A stretch of 64,000 nucleotides of DNA. Source: Qipengyuania gaetbuli (GTDB taxonomy: Bacteria > Pseudomonadota > Alphaproteobacteria > Sphingomonadales > Sphingomonadaceae). A program made the position numbers and the translations under genes. The stretch spans positions 868,001 to 932,000 of the forward strand of contig NZ_WTYF01000004.1 of assembly GCF_009827315.1 (NCBI RefSeq), in the 5' to 3' direction. Below are positions 1-8,467 of this stretch, piece by piece. The notes under the pieces are model-generated. The model saw only the letters and a program-made list of their open reading frames with translations. It ran no database searches and was not told the DNA's origin. Each line of letters opens with the position of its first letter. The stretch's first letter is position 1.

Positions 1-69
1 CGACAGGAGCATGCCGACGATGGCAACGCCCCACAGGAACGCTTTCCTCCAGGTTGGAAATTCGAGCAT
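1..69 (-). CDS. secD: Protein translocase subunit SecD (N-terminus only)
   Basis: The first 23 codons of a minus-strand gene that runs off the left edge of the window. It starts MLEFPTWRKAF and goes straight into a hydrophobic stretch, as expected for the first transmembrane helix of SecD. SecD works with SecF and YajC to drive late steps of Sec-dependent export at the inner membrane. The call rests mainly on context: yajC lies 25 bases upstream on the same strand, and yajC-secD-secF is a conserved bacterial order. The fragment alone is too short for a domain match. Confidence 0.75.
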   Translation of the reverse strand, partial: MLEFPTWRKAFLWGVAIVGMLLS

Positions 70-94
70 GGCTTGGATTATGCCTTTTGCCGGG

Positions 95-421
95 TCAGTC
101 GTTGGCGGGCTTGGTCGCAGTGCCCGAGAGCACTTCGCCGATGGTGTTGCGGACCGCGCGGACCTTCATCCCCTTGGCGAGTTCGACTTCGACGAACTGG
201 TCTTCGACCTTGGTGATGCGGCCCACGAGACCGCCTGCGGTCACCACTTCGTCACCGCGCTTGAGCCCGGCGATCTTTTCCTGGTGCGCTTTCTGCTGGC
301 GCATCTGCGGGCGGATCATCAGGAACCAGAAGACGGCGAAGATCGCCACCCACGGAAGGATCTGGAGCCACACGGGCGGCTGGGCTGCGGCGGAGCCGGC
401 GGTGGCGAGAAGGTCGATCAT
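95..421 (-). CDS. yajC: Sec translocon accessory protein YajC
   Basis: A 108-residue protein with one N-terminal membrane helix (about residues 15-37, ending in FWFLMIRPQ) and a small cytoplasmic domain. The helix end and the following RPQMRQQK and RGDEVVTAGGL motifs are classic YajC signatures. YajC binds SecDF at the inner membrane and assists protein export. I chose the ATG at 421 rather than a frame extension to 484 because the family begins only a few residues before the helix. It is followed on the same strand by secD, so the two are probably co-transcribed. Confidence 0.95.
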   Translation of the reverse strand: MIDLLATAGSAAAQPPVWLQILPWVAIFAVFWFLMIRPQMRQQKAHQEKIAGLKRGDEVVTAGGLVGRITKVEDQFVEVELAKGMKVRAVRNTIGEVLSGTATKPAND

Positions 422-620
422 GCGGGAATTGCCTGTGTCCGTTCGTAAGTTGATCCGTGCGAGGTAGGTCCGCTTTCGCCGCAATCAAGCAGCGACAGGC
501 GCACCTCTCCCTCGATGTGGCGCGCAGCTAGCAGGATCGCGATTGCAGGGCAATGAATTGCCCGCGCTAGACGCTTGCCATGCACAGGAGCGGGGCCTAT
601 AGGGCCGCCTCCACTGGTAT

Positions 621-697
621 CGGGACGTGGCGCAGTCTGGTAGCGCACTATACTGGGGGTGTAGGGGTCGCTGGTTCGAATCCAGTCGTCCCGACCA
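621..697 (+). tRNA. tRNA-Pro (anticodon GGG)
   Basis: A 77-nt cloverleaf including the encoded CCA. The acceptor arms CGGGACG and CGTCCCG pair fully. The anticodon loop CTGGGGG gives anticodon GGG, and the T-loop is TTCGAAT. It sits at the left edge of the AT-richer accessory region, a typical integration site for tyrosine-recombinase elements. Confidence 0.95.
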
Positions 698-939
698 GTG
701 GTTTCAAGCCTTTAAGGAAGCCTCGCTCAACTCACTCGAAGGTGAGTGACGACCGAGTAAGCGCGCGCTTGAATTCCCACATTAAGAGACCGCAAGCTCG
801 TTCGCTCGCACTTGCAGATCTTACAGGCACCCCTGACCTCGAACGATGGCTGGACTTGGGCCGTGACCGTATGGTTTGGATTTATCATCCCGAACGTTAA
901 AAGGCGTCACCAAGATCTGATCGTTAGAAAATCGGGGTC
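698..939. other. Intergenic tract after tRNA-Pro, no convincing gene
   Basis: About 240 bases between the tRNA and the first accessory gene. A reading frame stays open to 900 but begins inside the tRNA, has no ribosome binding site, and its product resembles nothing I recognise. It may be a relic of an integrated element. No terminator or repeat of the tRNA 3' end was seen. Confidence 0.4.
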
Positions 940-1509
940 ATGTTGAGTTCGAGACATCTTCGCGCCACGCTGAGGGTGGCCGCCAATGGCAGCCTCATAG
1001 TAATCGCATTGATGCTCGCGGTGTCCTTTATACTGAAAGCCTATTCTGCAAATGAAAGCACCGATGTCAGGAAAACCGCCGCGCTGGGGATTTCCGATCG
1101 ACGGGATGTAGCGATCTGGCGGGATGCCGGCCTCTCATCAAACGATCGATGCAGTGATATGATGGACGCTCTTGCGGATAGTTTCATCTCGAAAAATACG
1201 AACGACCTCGAAGGCGAACCTTTGAAACGCCGAATGGAGATGACAGAACAGCTTTGCTGGAATGAATGGAGAGAATTCGGTGAACTTCACAAGCCAGTGT
1301 TCACCGACGTTGTGGCCCAGAGCCGAATTGATCGCGCTTTTCGCGACTGCAAACTCGCCCTTCACGTTCAGGCCAAATTGGCGGGAACCCTCGCGGCAAG
1401 CTCGGTGGCAGCTGAGGATGATGACAACTCCCTCAGGAGTGCCGCAAACAGGTTCCGACAGGCTTCAGAACAGGCTTCAGCATGCAGGAGTGCCATGCTG
1501 ACGCTTTAA
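940..1509 (+). CDS. Hypothetical membrane-anchored protein
   Basis: A 189-residue protein I do not recognise. Residues about 14-35 form a hydrophobic segment after a basic N-terminus, so it is probably a signal anchor with the rest in the periplasm. The remainder is polar and helical in character, with four cysteines (in DRCSD, QLCWN, RDCKL and SACRS) that could form disulfides. The start codon has only a weak purine-rich stretch (GGGG) before it. The next gene on the same strand is also exported, 83 bases downstream, so the two may be functionally linked. No function can be assigned. Confidence 0.6.
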   Translation: MLSSRHLRATLRVAANGSLIVIALMLAVSFILKAYSANESTDVRKTAALGISDRRDVAIWRDAGLSSNDRCSDMMDALADSFISKNTNDLEGEPLKRRMEMTEQLCWNEWREFGELHKPVFTDVVAQSRIDRAFRDCKLALHVQAKLAGTLAASSVAAEDDDNSLRSAANRFRQASEQASACRSAMLTL

Positions 1510-1592
1510 GCGCGCTCCGGCGAACAAACCCTTCCTGCCCGTGCAACTTTACCGCTGCTCCGGATTAAAGTATCGTCTTCCCTGGAGGTCCT

Positions 1593-2027
1593 ATGCCGAA
1601 ATTCAACGCTAAAATAATGGCTTTCGCTGCAGCGACCGTCGTCATTGGCGGCATAAGTTTCGCACAGGAAAGGCCCAGCGCTGGCAGCGTGTCTCCTGCA
1701 TCGATACCCTCCGATGCCGAGGGCGCCATGGCGCCTCCAAGCCAATGGAATTGCGATTTATACGTGCAGGAATACCGAGATTGGCTTGATGCAGGCAATC
1801 GATTTGCGGATTGGCAATACGCCGGAAAGTCCTATCGCGACGTCGACACTGGCGAGAAATATACGGCTGCTCAGTGGCGGCTTTGGTTATCAAAGGCCGA
1901 TTGTCCTGGCGTAGTGTTCGCAAAGGATGAACTCGTCGTGCCGGTTATGCAGCAACTCATTTACGGCGTAGCTGCAGCTGGTGCTCCGGTAGTTGCAAGC
2001 CAAGTTGGAACCGCAAGTCCCGGCTGA
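1593..2027 (+). CDS. Hypothetical exported protein
   Basis: A 144-residue protein with a clear N-terminal signal peptide (hydrophobic core about residues 8-22, probable cleavage after SFA). The ATG is preceded by a good Shine-Dalgarno, GGAGG, seven bases upstream. The mature part is rich in Trp and Tyr (motifs WNCDLY, YRDWLDAG, AAQWRLW) and has two cysteines. I do not recognise the family. It follows another putative exported protein on the same strand and ends two bases before the convergent protease gene. Confidence 0.6.
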   Translation: MPKFNAKIMAFAAATVVIGGISFAQERPSAGSVSPASIPSDAEGAMAPPSQWNCDLYVQEYRDWLDAGNRFADWQYAGKSYRDVDTGEKYTAAQWRLWLSKADCPGVVFAKDELVVPVMQQLIYGVAAAGAPVVASQVGTASPG

Positions 2028-2028
2028 C

Positions 2029-2781
2029 TCATGCCGCAGTCTTGGCGCGAGCTTCGATCGCCTTCCTTAGAGCACCTTCCAAAGCGATTGCCACTCCAGA
2101 AGATTTCGTGCGCTTAGCGTGGATCGCTATGAGCCCGTACCGATCACCCATCGGGACAAGAAGCGGGGCACCGCTCCATCCTGGTTTCGTAGTGCAATCG
2201 TGTAACAAGACAATCGATCCGTGTCGCTGGCGCTTCGGGCGGCAGCCCACGTCCATTTGGAAGGTGCTATTTCCTCTTACTACAGGTCGGTAAGAGGCGA
2301 GAGCGGCGTTATTCCAATTGTAGGCCTTATTCCCTGCAAGCTTTAGCGGCACGCCTGGCGCGGCTCGATCCAGCCGGAGGACAGCCCAATCGATTGCGAA
2401 GCTTTCGTTCAGCTCGCGGCCCCGACCTCCCCTCTCGATCACCGAAAATGAACTCGTGAAGATTACCCTTCCTTCATTATCGCGCGTTTGGAATTCACAG
2501 TTTTCGGCTGGCAATTCCCGCCCTGTCGCACGACGGTAATTGAAGTGCGAAACGGCGAGAACCAAATCGCTTTTTTCCACGAGGCTGGCATTCGTCACGA
2601 AGGGCCCGCCCCTGCCTTTACAGACGATAGTTCCGATGGAGCCTTGTGCTGCCAAAGGCGCAAACACACTCTCGGCTGGTACCGCAGCTGCCAACGAAAA
2701 GAAGCAGCCAAGGCTGAGCGCGGCAGTGCGGGCAAGGTGCCAAGGTGATTTTGGTTTGAAGGAAGGATTGTGCATGCGCAC
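2029..2781 (-). CDS. Trypsin-like serine protease, exported
   Basis: A 250-residue chymotrypsin-fold (S1-type) protease with an N-terminal signal segment (about residues 15-37). The catalytic triad is visible: His79 in AVSHF, Asp131 in IDWAVLRL and Ser203 in GWSGAPLL. Four cysteines (54, 95, 180, 196) could form two disulfides, fitting a periplasmic or secreted location. It resembles small bacterial trypsin-like proteins rather than DegP, as there is no PDZ domain. The ATG at 2775 two codons later is an equally possible start. Its substrate is unknown. It is convergent with the exported protein ending at 2027. Confidence 0.8.
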   Translation of the reverse strand: MRMHNPSFKPKSPWHLARTAALSLGCFFSLAAAVPAESVFAPLAAQGSIGTIVCKGRGGPFVTNASLVEKSDLVLAVSHFNYRRATGRELPAENCEFQTRDNEGRVIFTSSFSVIERGGRGRELNESFAIDWAVLRLDRAAPGVPLKLAGNKAYNWNNAALASYRPVVRGNSTFQMDVGCRPKRQRHGSIVLLHDCTTKPGWSGAPLLVPMGDRYGLIAIHAKRTKSSGVAIALEGALRKAIEARAKTAA

Positions 2782-2872
2782 ACCTTGCCAACGCCCGGTA
2801 GACTAGTTCTGTAATTTGGGGTCCGCACAATCACTTAGTTGGCGTAAGCTGGGTGACCACTGTCAATTGCGC

Positions 2873-3388
2873 TCAGTCGTAAGCAACCGAGATCAAGATT
2901 TCGGCAGAATACACATCTTCCGGCAGACTTCCCTCTATGTCGATAGTCCCACCCACATAGACGACATCCCTGCCGTGCGCGTCGAGCCTTCCCCTCTCCC
3001 CGGTCGCATTCAGAAATTTGCTGTATGCCTGGATGTCCCGAACCGGGATCTTGGCACCTGACGCAAGCCCTTCCGCATCCACCTGCGAGGGGATCATTAT
3101 ACCGTAATGCCGTAGCGCCGCACCAGTTACCCGAAATCTGGCAGCGGATGATCCGCCGGACTGGGTGCTTTCGTTCGGGATTACAGTTCTAGTCGCAGCC
3201 GATGGGTGCTGGATTTTGCCGAAGTTGAGGTCCCTCTCAGCGCGAACTGACAGCGGCTCGATTACTTCAGCAGATGCTTTCCCTGAAGAAAACGCAGAGT
3301 TACCGGGCTCTGCGAGAGCCGCACTAGCGGAGCTCCACAGGAGGACAGCCAAGACCTCTCGGCAAAGCTTGCCGTATCGAGCGGGCAT
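2873..3388 (-). CDS. DUF4402 family exported protein
   Basis: A 171-residue protein with a signal peptide (cleavage near ALAEP). The mature N-terminus has the DUF4402 opening pattern (IEPLSVRAERDLNFGKI), and the C-terminus has the typical YVGGTIDI-to-ILISVAYD beta-strand ending. DUF4402 proteins are predicted immunoglobulin-like, pilin-like surface or periplasmic proteins, sometimes near chaperone-usher genes. No usher or chaperone lies here. The gene starts 3 bases downstream of the tandem PilZ gene on the same strand, so a shared transcript is likely. That would link a c-di-GMP effector to a surface structure, which is an inference. Confidence 0.75.
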   Translation of the reverse strand: MPARYGKLCREVLAVLLWSSASAALAEPGNSAFSSGKASAEVIEPLSVRAERDLNFGKIQHPSAATRTVIPNESTQSGGSSAARFRVTGAALRHYGIMIPSQVDAEGLASGAKIPVRDIQAYSKFLNATGERGRLDAHGRDVVYVGGTIDIEGSLPEDVYSAEILISVAYD

Positions 3389-3391
3389 CGA

Positions 3392-4030
3392 TCAATCTCC
3401 GCTAGCAAGCTTCGACATCTCCTGAATCGGCAGCGAGGACGATAAGGCGAAGCCGACACGATCGCCTTCGACCCAGCGAGCCGTCACGTTCTCGAAGTAG
3501 CGCCGCCCCACCTTGACCGTGGCCAGGCTTCCTCGTTCGATCCTGCCGTTAATTCGAACGCACAGACCCTTTTGCGCGAAATTGATGACTTCACCTTCAT
3601 AGCGTTTTTCGCCCACGAACACGACTGCGGGCACGTTCAGATCGACCCGAACAGATCGGTAATTCTTGGGATTGAGCGCTACAGCGTCGGAGGGCTCCGT
3701 ATTTTCCACGCCGAAACGATTGCCATCGATCCAGATGACCTTCGCTTCGCGAAATGCTTCGTCACCCCAGCGATATCGAACGCGCTGACCAACCGAGAAG
3801 GACTGGTCACTCTCGAAACCGGCTCCGTGCCCGGAAAAATCCTTCAAGAGGGCGATGATGGTACCGCTGTCGGTCTCCACGCAGGCAGGCATGAAAGTCC
3901 GGATCTTGCGGGTTGCATGACGGCGCTCCGTCAGCCCCCAGGAATGCTGCGGATCGGGGCGGAGCGAGAGGTTGGGCATCCCGTATGAGGATGACCGGTC
4001 GAGATGGCTTCGAACCAAAGACTGCTGCAT
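3392..4030 (-). CDS. Tandem PilZ-domain protein (c-di-GMP effector)
   Basis: A 212-residue protein made of two PilZ-like domains. The first (about residues 34-108) has both c-di-GMP binding motifs: RxxxR at Arg37-Arg41 and DxSxxG at Asp64-Gly69 (DFSGHG). The second (about 122-200) is degenerate: RxxR at 125/128 and NFAQKG in place of DxSxxG. PilZ proteins bind c-di-GMP and change activity of a partner such as a motility or exopolysaccharide apparatus. Here the first domain probably binds ligand and the second is structural. It lies directly upstream of the DUF4402 gene and 1.7 kb from a large c-di-GMP signalling cluster. Confidence 0.85.
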   Translation of the reverse strand: MQQSLVRSHLDRSSSYGMPNLSLRPDPQHSWGLTERRHATRKIRTFMPACVETDSGTIIALLKDFSGHGAGFESDQSFSVGQRVRYRWGDEAFREAKVIWIDGNRFGVENTEPSDAVALNPKNYRSVRVDLNVPAVVFVGEKRYEGEVINFAQKGLCVRINGRIERGSLATVKVGRRYFENVTARWVEGDRVGFALSSSLPIQEMSKLASGD

Positions 4031-4233
4031 TTTTGCTCTCCATCAGCGGCCAGGATCTTGCGATCCGAATGGAGACTGGATGTATGCGTAGCATCTCACT
4101 CGAAGCAGAACGCGGATATGCACCCAACTACGGAGTTCGCGTTAACTCCTTGTTTGTCATGCCGTGTTGACTGCTTGACGCCTCTTGCAGCCGATACACC
4201 TCGTATGGCGCCAATAGGAGGACGAGCGGACCC

Positions 4234-5193
4234 CTAGTTCCTGGCCAAGTAGGTGGGTTTGGAGGGAGTGGGGGCACCTCCAATCCATCTACGCATGTCG
4301 CCCGCGCCAATCCACTTCGCCGAGCGATGCGGGACCGAGTTTGTAAAAGCATAGAATGCGCGCGCTTGGGCATCCGCCATGCCCATCTCACGATAATAGG
4401 TCAGGTACCGCCGATTCTCCGGCGCATCCGCGGCGTAGTCATTCGGCTCTCGCCCGGTTTCATCGAGCCAACTATGCACCGCAAACTCAGCTCCGTCGGC
4501 AATCTCTTTGACCACTCCCGAGAGAAACAGGTCAACCGCTCCGGAGCGAACCGACCCTCGCCGAGGGACAAATGTCATCAGACCATGGGCACGGATCAAG
4601 CGCCCCAGTTTGAGATTTGCCGTATCATCTCGCGTCCCAGGGCATTCAACCATATCTATCTGGGTTAATTGCGGATGCCGACGCATCATGACCTGAAACA
4701 GTGCAGGGGTTGTCGTGTCGGTTTCGCCGACCAAGGCGACACGGAATCGATCAATAACGCGGAAAGGGCCGTAGGTTGCGATAGCCTTCGAATAGTCGCG
4801 CTCGCTCCGGTCGATCGGATGGGCCTGGCGGAGAGGAAAATTGGATGGGCTTGCCGCCTCAAGGACGGGCGAGTTTCGGATGGGGCGCCACGATTGCGGA
4901 GCAGCAGCCTTCGACGTTCGTGCGGGAATGCCAGGGTTCAGCACCACTGACCAACGCAAGGTGGTTGTCGTTCGCGACTCGATCCAAGTGGATACCTCGG
5001 CAACTGGGGAAGTTGCTTTTTCGGCCCCCTTGCCAAGAAACACATTGGCGTTTTCGAAAGACACAAAAGCCAAGTGGTCGGCCACACGCCAGCCCGAAGA
5101 GGCATCAGCAACAGGCTCTGACGACTGTGCAGAAACGGACCCGCCCATGAGGCATCCAACGAGGACACAAAGTGGCGCAACGAGTCGAAGCAT
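4234..5193 (-). CDS. ClpP/crotonase-like periplasmic protein (COG3904-like)
   Basis: A 319-residue exported protein; a signal peptide ends near SVSAQ. The second half matches predicted periplasmic ClpP-fold proteins: a segment like LGRLIRAHGLMTFVP, a Ser in the position of the usual nucleophile (VRSGAVDLFLSG) and a following His (AEFAVHSW). These proteins are thought to be serine hydrolases or peptidase-like, but few have been tested. The N-terminal 130 residues are not recognised. The gene is monocistronic as far as I can see, with 203 bases separating it from the PilZ gene downstream. Confidence 0.6.
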   Translation of the reverse strand: MLRLVAPLCVLVGCLMGGSVSAQSSEPVADASSGWRVADHLAFVSFENANVFLGKGAEKATSPVAEVSTWIESRTTTTLRWSVVLNPGIPARTSKAAAPQSWRPIRNSPVLEAASPSNFPLRQAHPIDRSERDYSKAIATYGPFRVIDRFRVALVGETDTTTPALFQVMMRRHPQLTQIDMVECPGTRDDTANLKLGRLIRAHGLMTFVPRRGSVRSGAVDLFLSGVVKEIADGAEFAVHSWLDETGREPNDYAADAPENRRYLTYYREMGMADAQARAFYAFTNSVPHRSAKWIGAGDMRRWIGGAPTPSKPTYLARN

Positions 5194-5751
5194 GGGCCCC
5201 GTTTCGCCAGCCGCCCCTCTCTCACGCGTAAATCTTCATGGTTAAGGACCGTTAGGGGATCGCAAATTTGACGCGAACATGGGTGGTAAATATCTGCAAT
5301 ACCAACCGAATTTTCCATCTCCTAGTAGTGACTACCGATTTAATCGTTAACCTTTGCGAAATTCATGTCGGCTCTTCGGACGGGTGCTTACGTTGCATTT
5401 TCCGGCAAAGTGTCACCCTCGGTTTTAGGGCAGCGACTTCCTGCAATTACTCTTTCTACAAGCGGTGATCGAGGGCTCCACTCGTGGCTGAAGGGGGGCT
5501 TCGACACGCACTCCCTTCATTAGAAATTAATCATATTTCTTAATTGCGCGGAAGATCGAAGAGCGGTAAGAAAGTTTCAGAAAGCTGATTGCGTAATGGG
5601 CTTTATTAAGGTTGTCCTTGATCCGTCAGGGTCAGCGTAGCGACCCCTAGCGCAGCTTTTGAGCCTCGAAAATTTTGGTCTTATATTAATTACATGCTAT
5701 TAAACGTGCACTGCCGCCGGCCAAAGAATGCCGGGGCTGAAGGGGTCGGTC
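5194..5751. other. Long AT-rich intergenic region, divergent promoters
   Basis: About 560 bases between two divergently transcribed genes (4234-5193 minus, 5752-8451 plus). It is clearly AT-richer than its surroundings and contains no convincing coding frame. It should hold the promoters for both genes. One good sigma70-like site lies just upstream of the kinase. No operator or RNA element was recognised. Confidence 0.5.
5659..5687 (+). promoter_or_regulatory. Candidate sigma70-type promoter of hybrid kinase
   Basis: TTGAGC at 5659-5664 and TATATT at 5682-5687 are separated by a 17-base spacer, about 65 bases before the kinase start at 5752. Both boxes are close to consensus. This is sequence resemblance only. 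Confidence 0.4.
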
Positions 5752-8451
5752 ATGCGCGATGGAATCCTGAAGGATGTTCTCCGTTCGATTAGCCAGGGCG
5801 TGCTCATCGCAGACGTCGATCGGAAGATAACCGATGCGAATGATGCCTTCACAGCCATCACCGGATACAGCCTGCGGGAAATCATCGGCGGCAGATGCGA
5901 TTTTCTTCAGGGCCCGGAAACCAGCGAAGAAACAATTGCGGCAATTAAGGCGGCCCTGGCTGAACGCAAAGAATTTTCAGGAGAAATCCTGAACTACAAG
6001 AAATGTGGTACCCCATTTTGGAATGACCTCTCGATTTCTCCGACGTTCGACGAAGCAGGAGAACTGACAGGGTACATTGGCATAACCCGCGACCTGACGG
6101 CCTACAAAGACTTGGAAGGTACTTTGCAGGACTATGCAAAGACCAACGAATGGATCTTTGACCGTGCAGGCGCGGGCATGGTCATTCATGCGCCCGACGG
6201 AAAAATTCTCGCAATGAACCCGGCGGCAAAAGCTATCCTGCACATTTCGGATGACCCGACCGGTGAAGATACCACGTCGGAGCGATGGTATTTCGTCCGC
6301 GAGGACGGATCCCGCATGCCCGAAGCGGAGTTCCCATTCGTTGTCGTGATGCGAATGAAAACAGCGGTTCGCGATATGATTCTCGGCAGCAGGGTTGCGG
6401 AAACAGGAGCAACGGTGTGGCTGCGATGTGATGGTTATCCCGAGTTCGACCCGCAAGGAAAAGTGGATCGGGTACTCATCACATTTAGCGACATTTCGAA
6501 AATCCGCAGCCTGCAACTCAAGGCTGAGCGAGACCGCGAGCGTTTCGCTCTCGCTTCCGTGGCATCGAACACCATCGTCTTCGATTGGCAGATAAAGTCA
6601 GGCGACTTCTGGGCGAGCGACACATACTCCGTGATGTTCGGTATTGCACCTCCGTCCAAACGAACTCTTGATATAATCCCTGATTATGTTCTGGAGGAAG
6701 ACAGGCAGAAGTATCAGAACGAGCTTCTCGCTGCGATCGGCGAACACCAAGGTTTCCTGGTCAGGAACTTCCGGTATCGGCGACCGACAGGCGATGTGGG
6801 GTATGCCCGTTCCGAATATCTCCTGCACTACAACAAGTCAGGGGATCTTCACCGCATAGTAGGGTCGAAAAGCGACCTCACCGAAGATTATCAAAGAACA
6901 ATGCAGCTGCGGCGGTCCGAAGAGCGATTCCAGCGGCTTGCAAAGCTTTCCAATGACGTTGTCTGGGAGGTTGATCTCGAAACCGAGGAGCTATGGCTGG
7001 CGCCGGAGTGGCGCGAACGTCTCGGGCTTTCATCGGATCTGAAGATATCGAGTCTAAACGACTGGCTCGACATCATCGTTCCTGAAGACCAGCCACGCAT
7101 CCGCAAGCAGTGGTTCGAAGCGCTACATAGCACCGCACGTCGCAGGTACGCGGAGTATCGAGTCCGCGGCTCCTCCGGTTATGTGATCATTGAGGACCAT
7201 TCCGCCATCATGCGGGACGACGATCAGAACGCTGTGAAGGTCGTCGGGTATCTTCGCGACGTGACGGCTCTTCGCAGCCAGGAGGAGCGGGACAGGCAAA
7301 GCGAGCGGCTTGAAGCTCTTGGCAAATTGACCGGCGGTGTAGCGCACGACTTCAACAACATGCTCATGGTCATATTGGGCAATGCAGAGATGCTGGGCGA
7401 GGATCTGCAAGACCCGGAGCTGCATTCGATGGTCGAACTCATTCTGACCGCGGCTAGCAATGGCGCCGAACTTACAAGCCGGCTTCTGTCATTTTCCCGT
7501 AAGCAGCCCATGCTGCCGCAGCCGATCGTTCTGCGCGATCATCTGGATAAAACGCGGAAACTCATCCGCCATGGCCTTACAGAAAATATCGAACTGGAGG
7601 TCGAACTACCGAAAAATCCGGTCTCGGTCGAAGTCGATCCCAGCCAATTGGACAATGCCCTCATCAACTTGGCGATCAATGCGCGGGATGCGATGCCGAC
7701 GGGTGGCAAGGTCTCCTTGAGCGTCACTCGCAAGGTCGTATCGCGGAATGACACGGTCAATTCCATCGGGCTTGAGCCCGGTCGCTATGTCGTCATCAGT
7801 GTTAGCGATACGGGCCAAGGTATAGCCGACGACGATCTTTCGCACGTTCTCGAACCCTTTTTTACGACCAAGCCGGTCGGCGAAGGCAGCGGCCTTGGTC
7901 TGAGCATGGTTTACGGGTTCGCGAAGCAGTCGGGCGGCGACCTGTCCATTGAGAGCGAAGTCGGAAAAGGCACCAAGGTAAGCATAATTCTTCCCGAGCT
8001 ATTGGCCAAATCGAGCCCTACGGTAGTCGGGCAAGACGATCGAGCACCCGCGGACTTGACCACGGTTCTGGTCGTGGAAGATGAAGAGCCGGTGCGCGAG
8101 AGCGTGATAAGACGACTAGAAAAATTCGGGCTTCATGCAATTGGAGCTGAAAACGCGGACCATGCGCTCGAGCTGGCGAGCGAAGGTATCGATTTCGATG
8201 TCCTGCTGACAGATGTCGTGATGCCGGGCACAATGGATGGCTTCGATCTGGCCGAAGCACTCAGGATGTCGCTCAAAGAGCTGAAGATCATCTTCACGTC
8301 CGGTTATCCGCCGGGGCCTGTTTGGGCGCAGAAATTCAGGGTTGGCACGGACTGCTTTCTACAAAAGCCCTACACCAAGGACCAGCTGCTCAAGGCATTG
8401 ATGGAAGTACAGGCAGGCAATGCCAATGCAGCGAAACGAAGGGAAAACTGA
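5752..8451 (+). CDS. Hybrid histidine kinase: LOV-like PAS, three more PAS, HisKA, HATPase, REC
   Basis: About 899 residues, no membrane segment. The first domain (about 10-118) is LOV-like: GGRCDFLQG places Cys49 at the flavin-adduct position, and the FMN-contacting asparagines of NYKKCGTPFWN are kept (81, 91). However, the usual NCR is RCD, and the conserved Gln in the last strand is Thr112. Three further PAS-like domains follow to about residue 505. The kinase core has the H-box VAHDFNN (His532), the N-box NLAINARDAM, DTGQGIAD and GSGLGLSM. A C-terminal receiver has VEDEE, Asp821 in LLTDVVMPG and KPY. I chose 5752 over 5728 because AAGGGG precedes it. It converges with the REC-EAL-REC-HTH gene 17 bases away, a likely partner. 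Confidence 0.9.
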   Translation: MRDGILKDVLRSISQGVLIADVDRKITDANDAFTAITGYSLREIIGGRCDFLQGPETSEETIAAIKAALAERKEFSGEILNYKKCGTPFWNDLSISPTFDEAGELTGYIGITRDLTAYKDLEGTLQDYAKTNEWIFDRAGAGMVIHAPDGKILAMNPAAKAILHISDDPTGEDTTSERWYFVREDGSRMPEAEFPFVVVMRMKTAVRDMILGSRVAETGATVWLRCDGYPEFDPQGKVDRVLITFSDISKIRSLQLKAERDRERFALASVASNTIVFDWQIKSGDFWASDTYSVMFGIAPPSKRTLDIIPDYVLEEDRQKYQNELLAAIGEHQGFLVRNFRYRRPTGDVGYARSEYLLHYNKSGDLHRIVGSKSDLTEDYQRTMQLRRSEERFQRLAKLSNDVVWEVDLETEELWLAPEWRERLGLSSDLKISSLNDWLDIIVPEDQPRIRKQWFEALHSTARRRYAEYRVRGSSGYVIIEDHSAIMRDDDQNAVKVVGYLRDVTALRSQEERDRQSERLEALGKLTGGVAHDFNNMLMVILGNAEMLGEDLQDPELHSMVELILTAASNGAELTSRLLSFSRKQPMLPQPIVLRDHLDKTRKLIRHGLTENIELEVELPKNPVSVEVDPSQLDNALINLAINARDAMPTGGKVSLSVTRKVVSRNDTVNSIGLEPGRYVVISVSDTGQGIADDDLSHVLEPFFTTKPVGEGSGLGLSMVYGFAKQSGGDLSIESEVGKGTKVSIILPELLAKSSPTVVGQDDRAPADLTTVLVVEDEEPVRESVIRRLEKFGLHAIGAENADHALELASEGIDFDVLLTDVVMPGTMDGFDLAEALRMSLKELKIIFTSGYPPGPVWAQKFRVGTDCFLQKPYTKDQLLKALMEVQAGNANAAKRREN

Positions 8452-8467
8452 CGCCAATGACCACAGA

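Noticed and set aside
580..900. 106-codon frame covering tRNA-Pro
   Set aside because: The first third is the tRNA read as protein; no ribosome site and no known domain in the rest.
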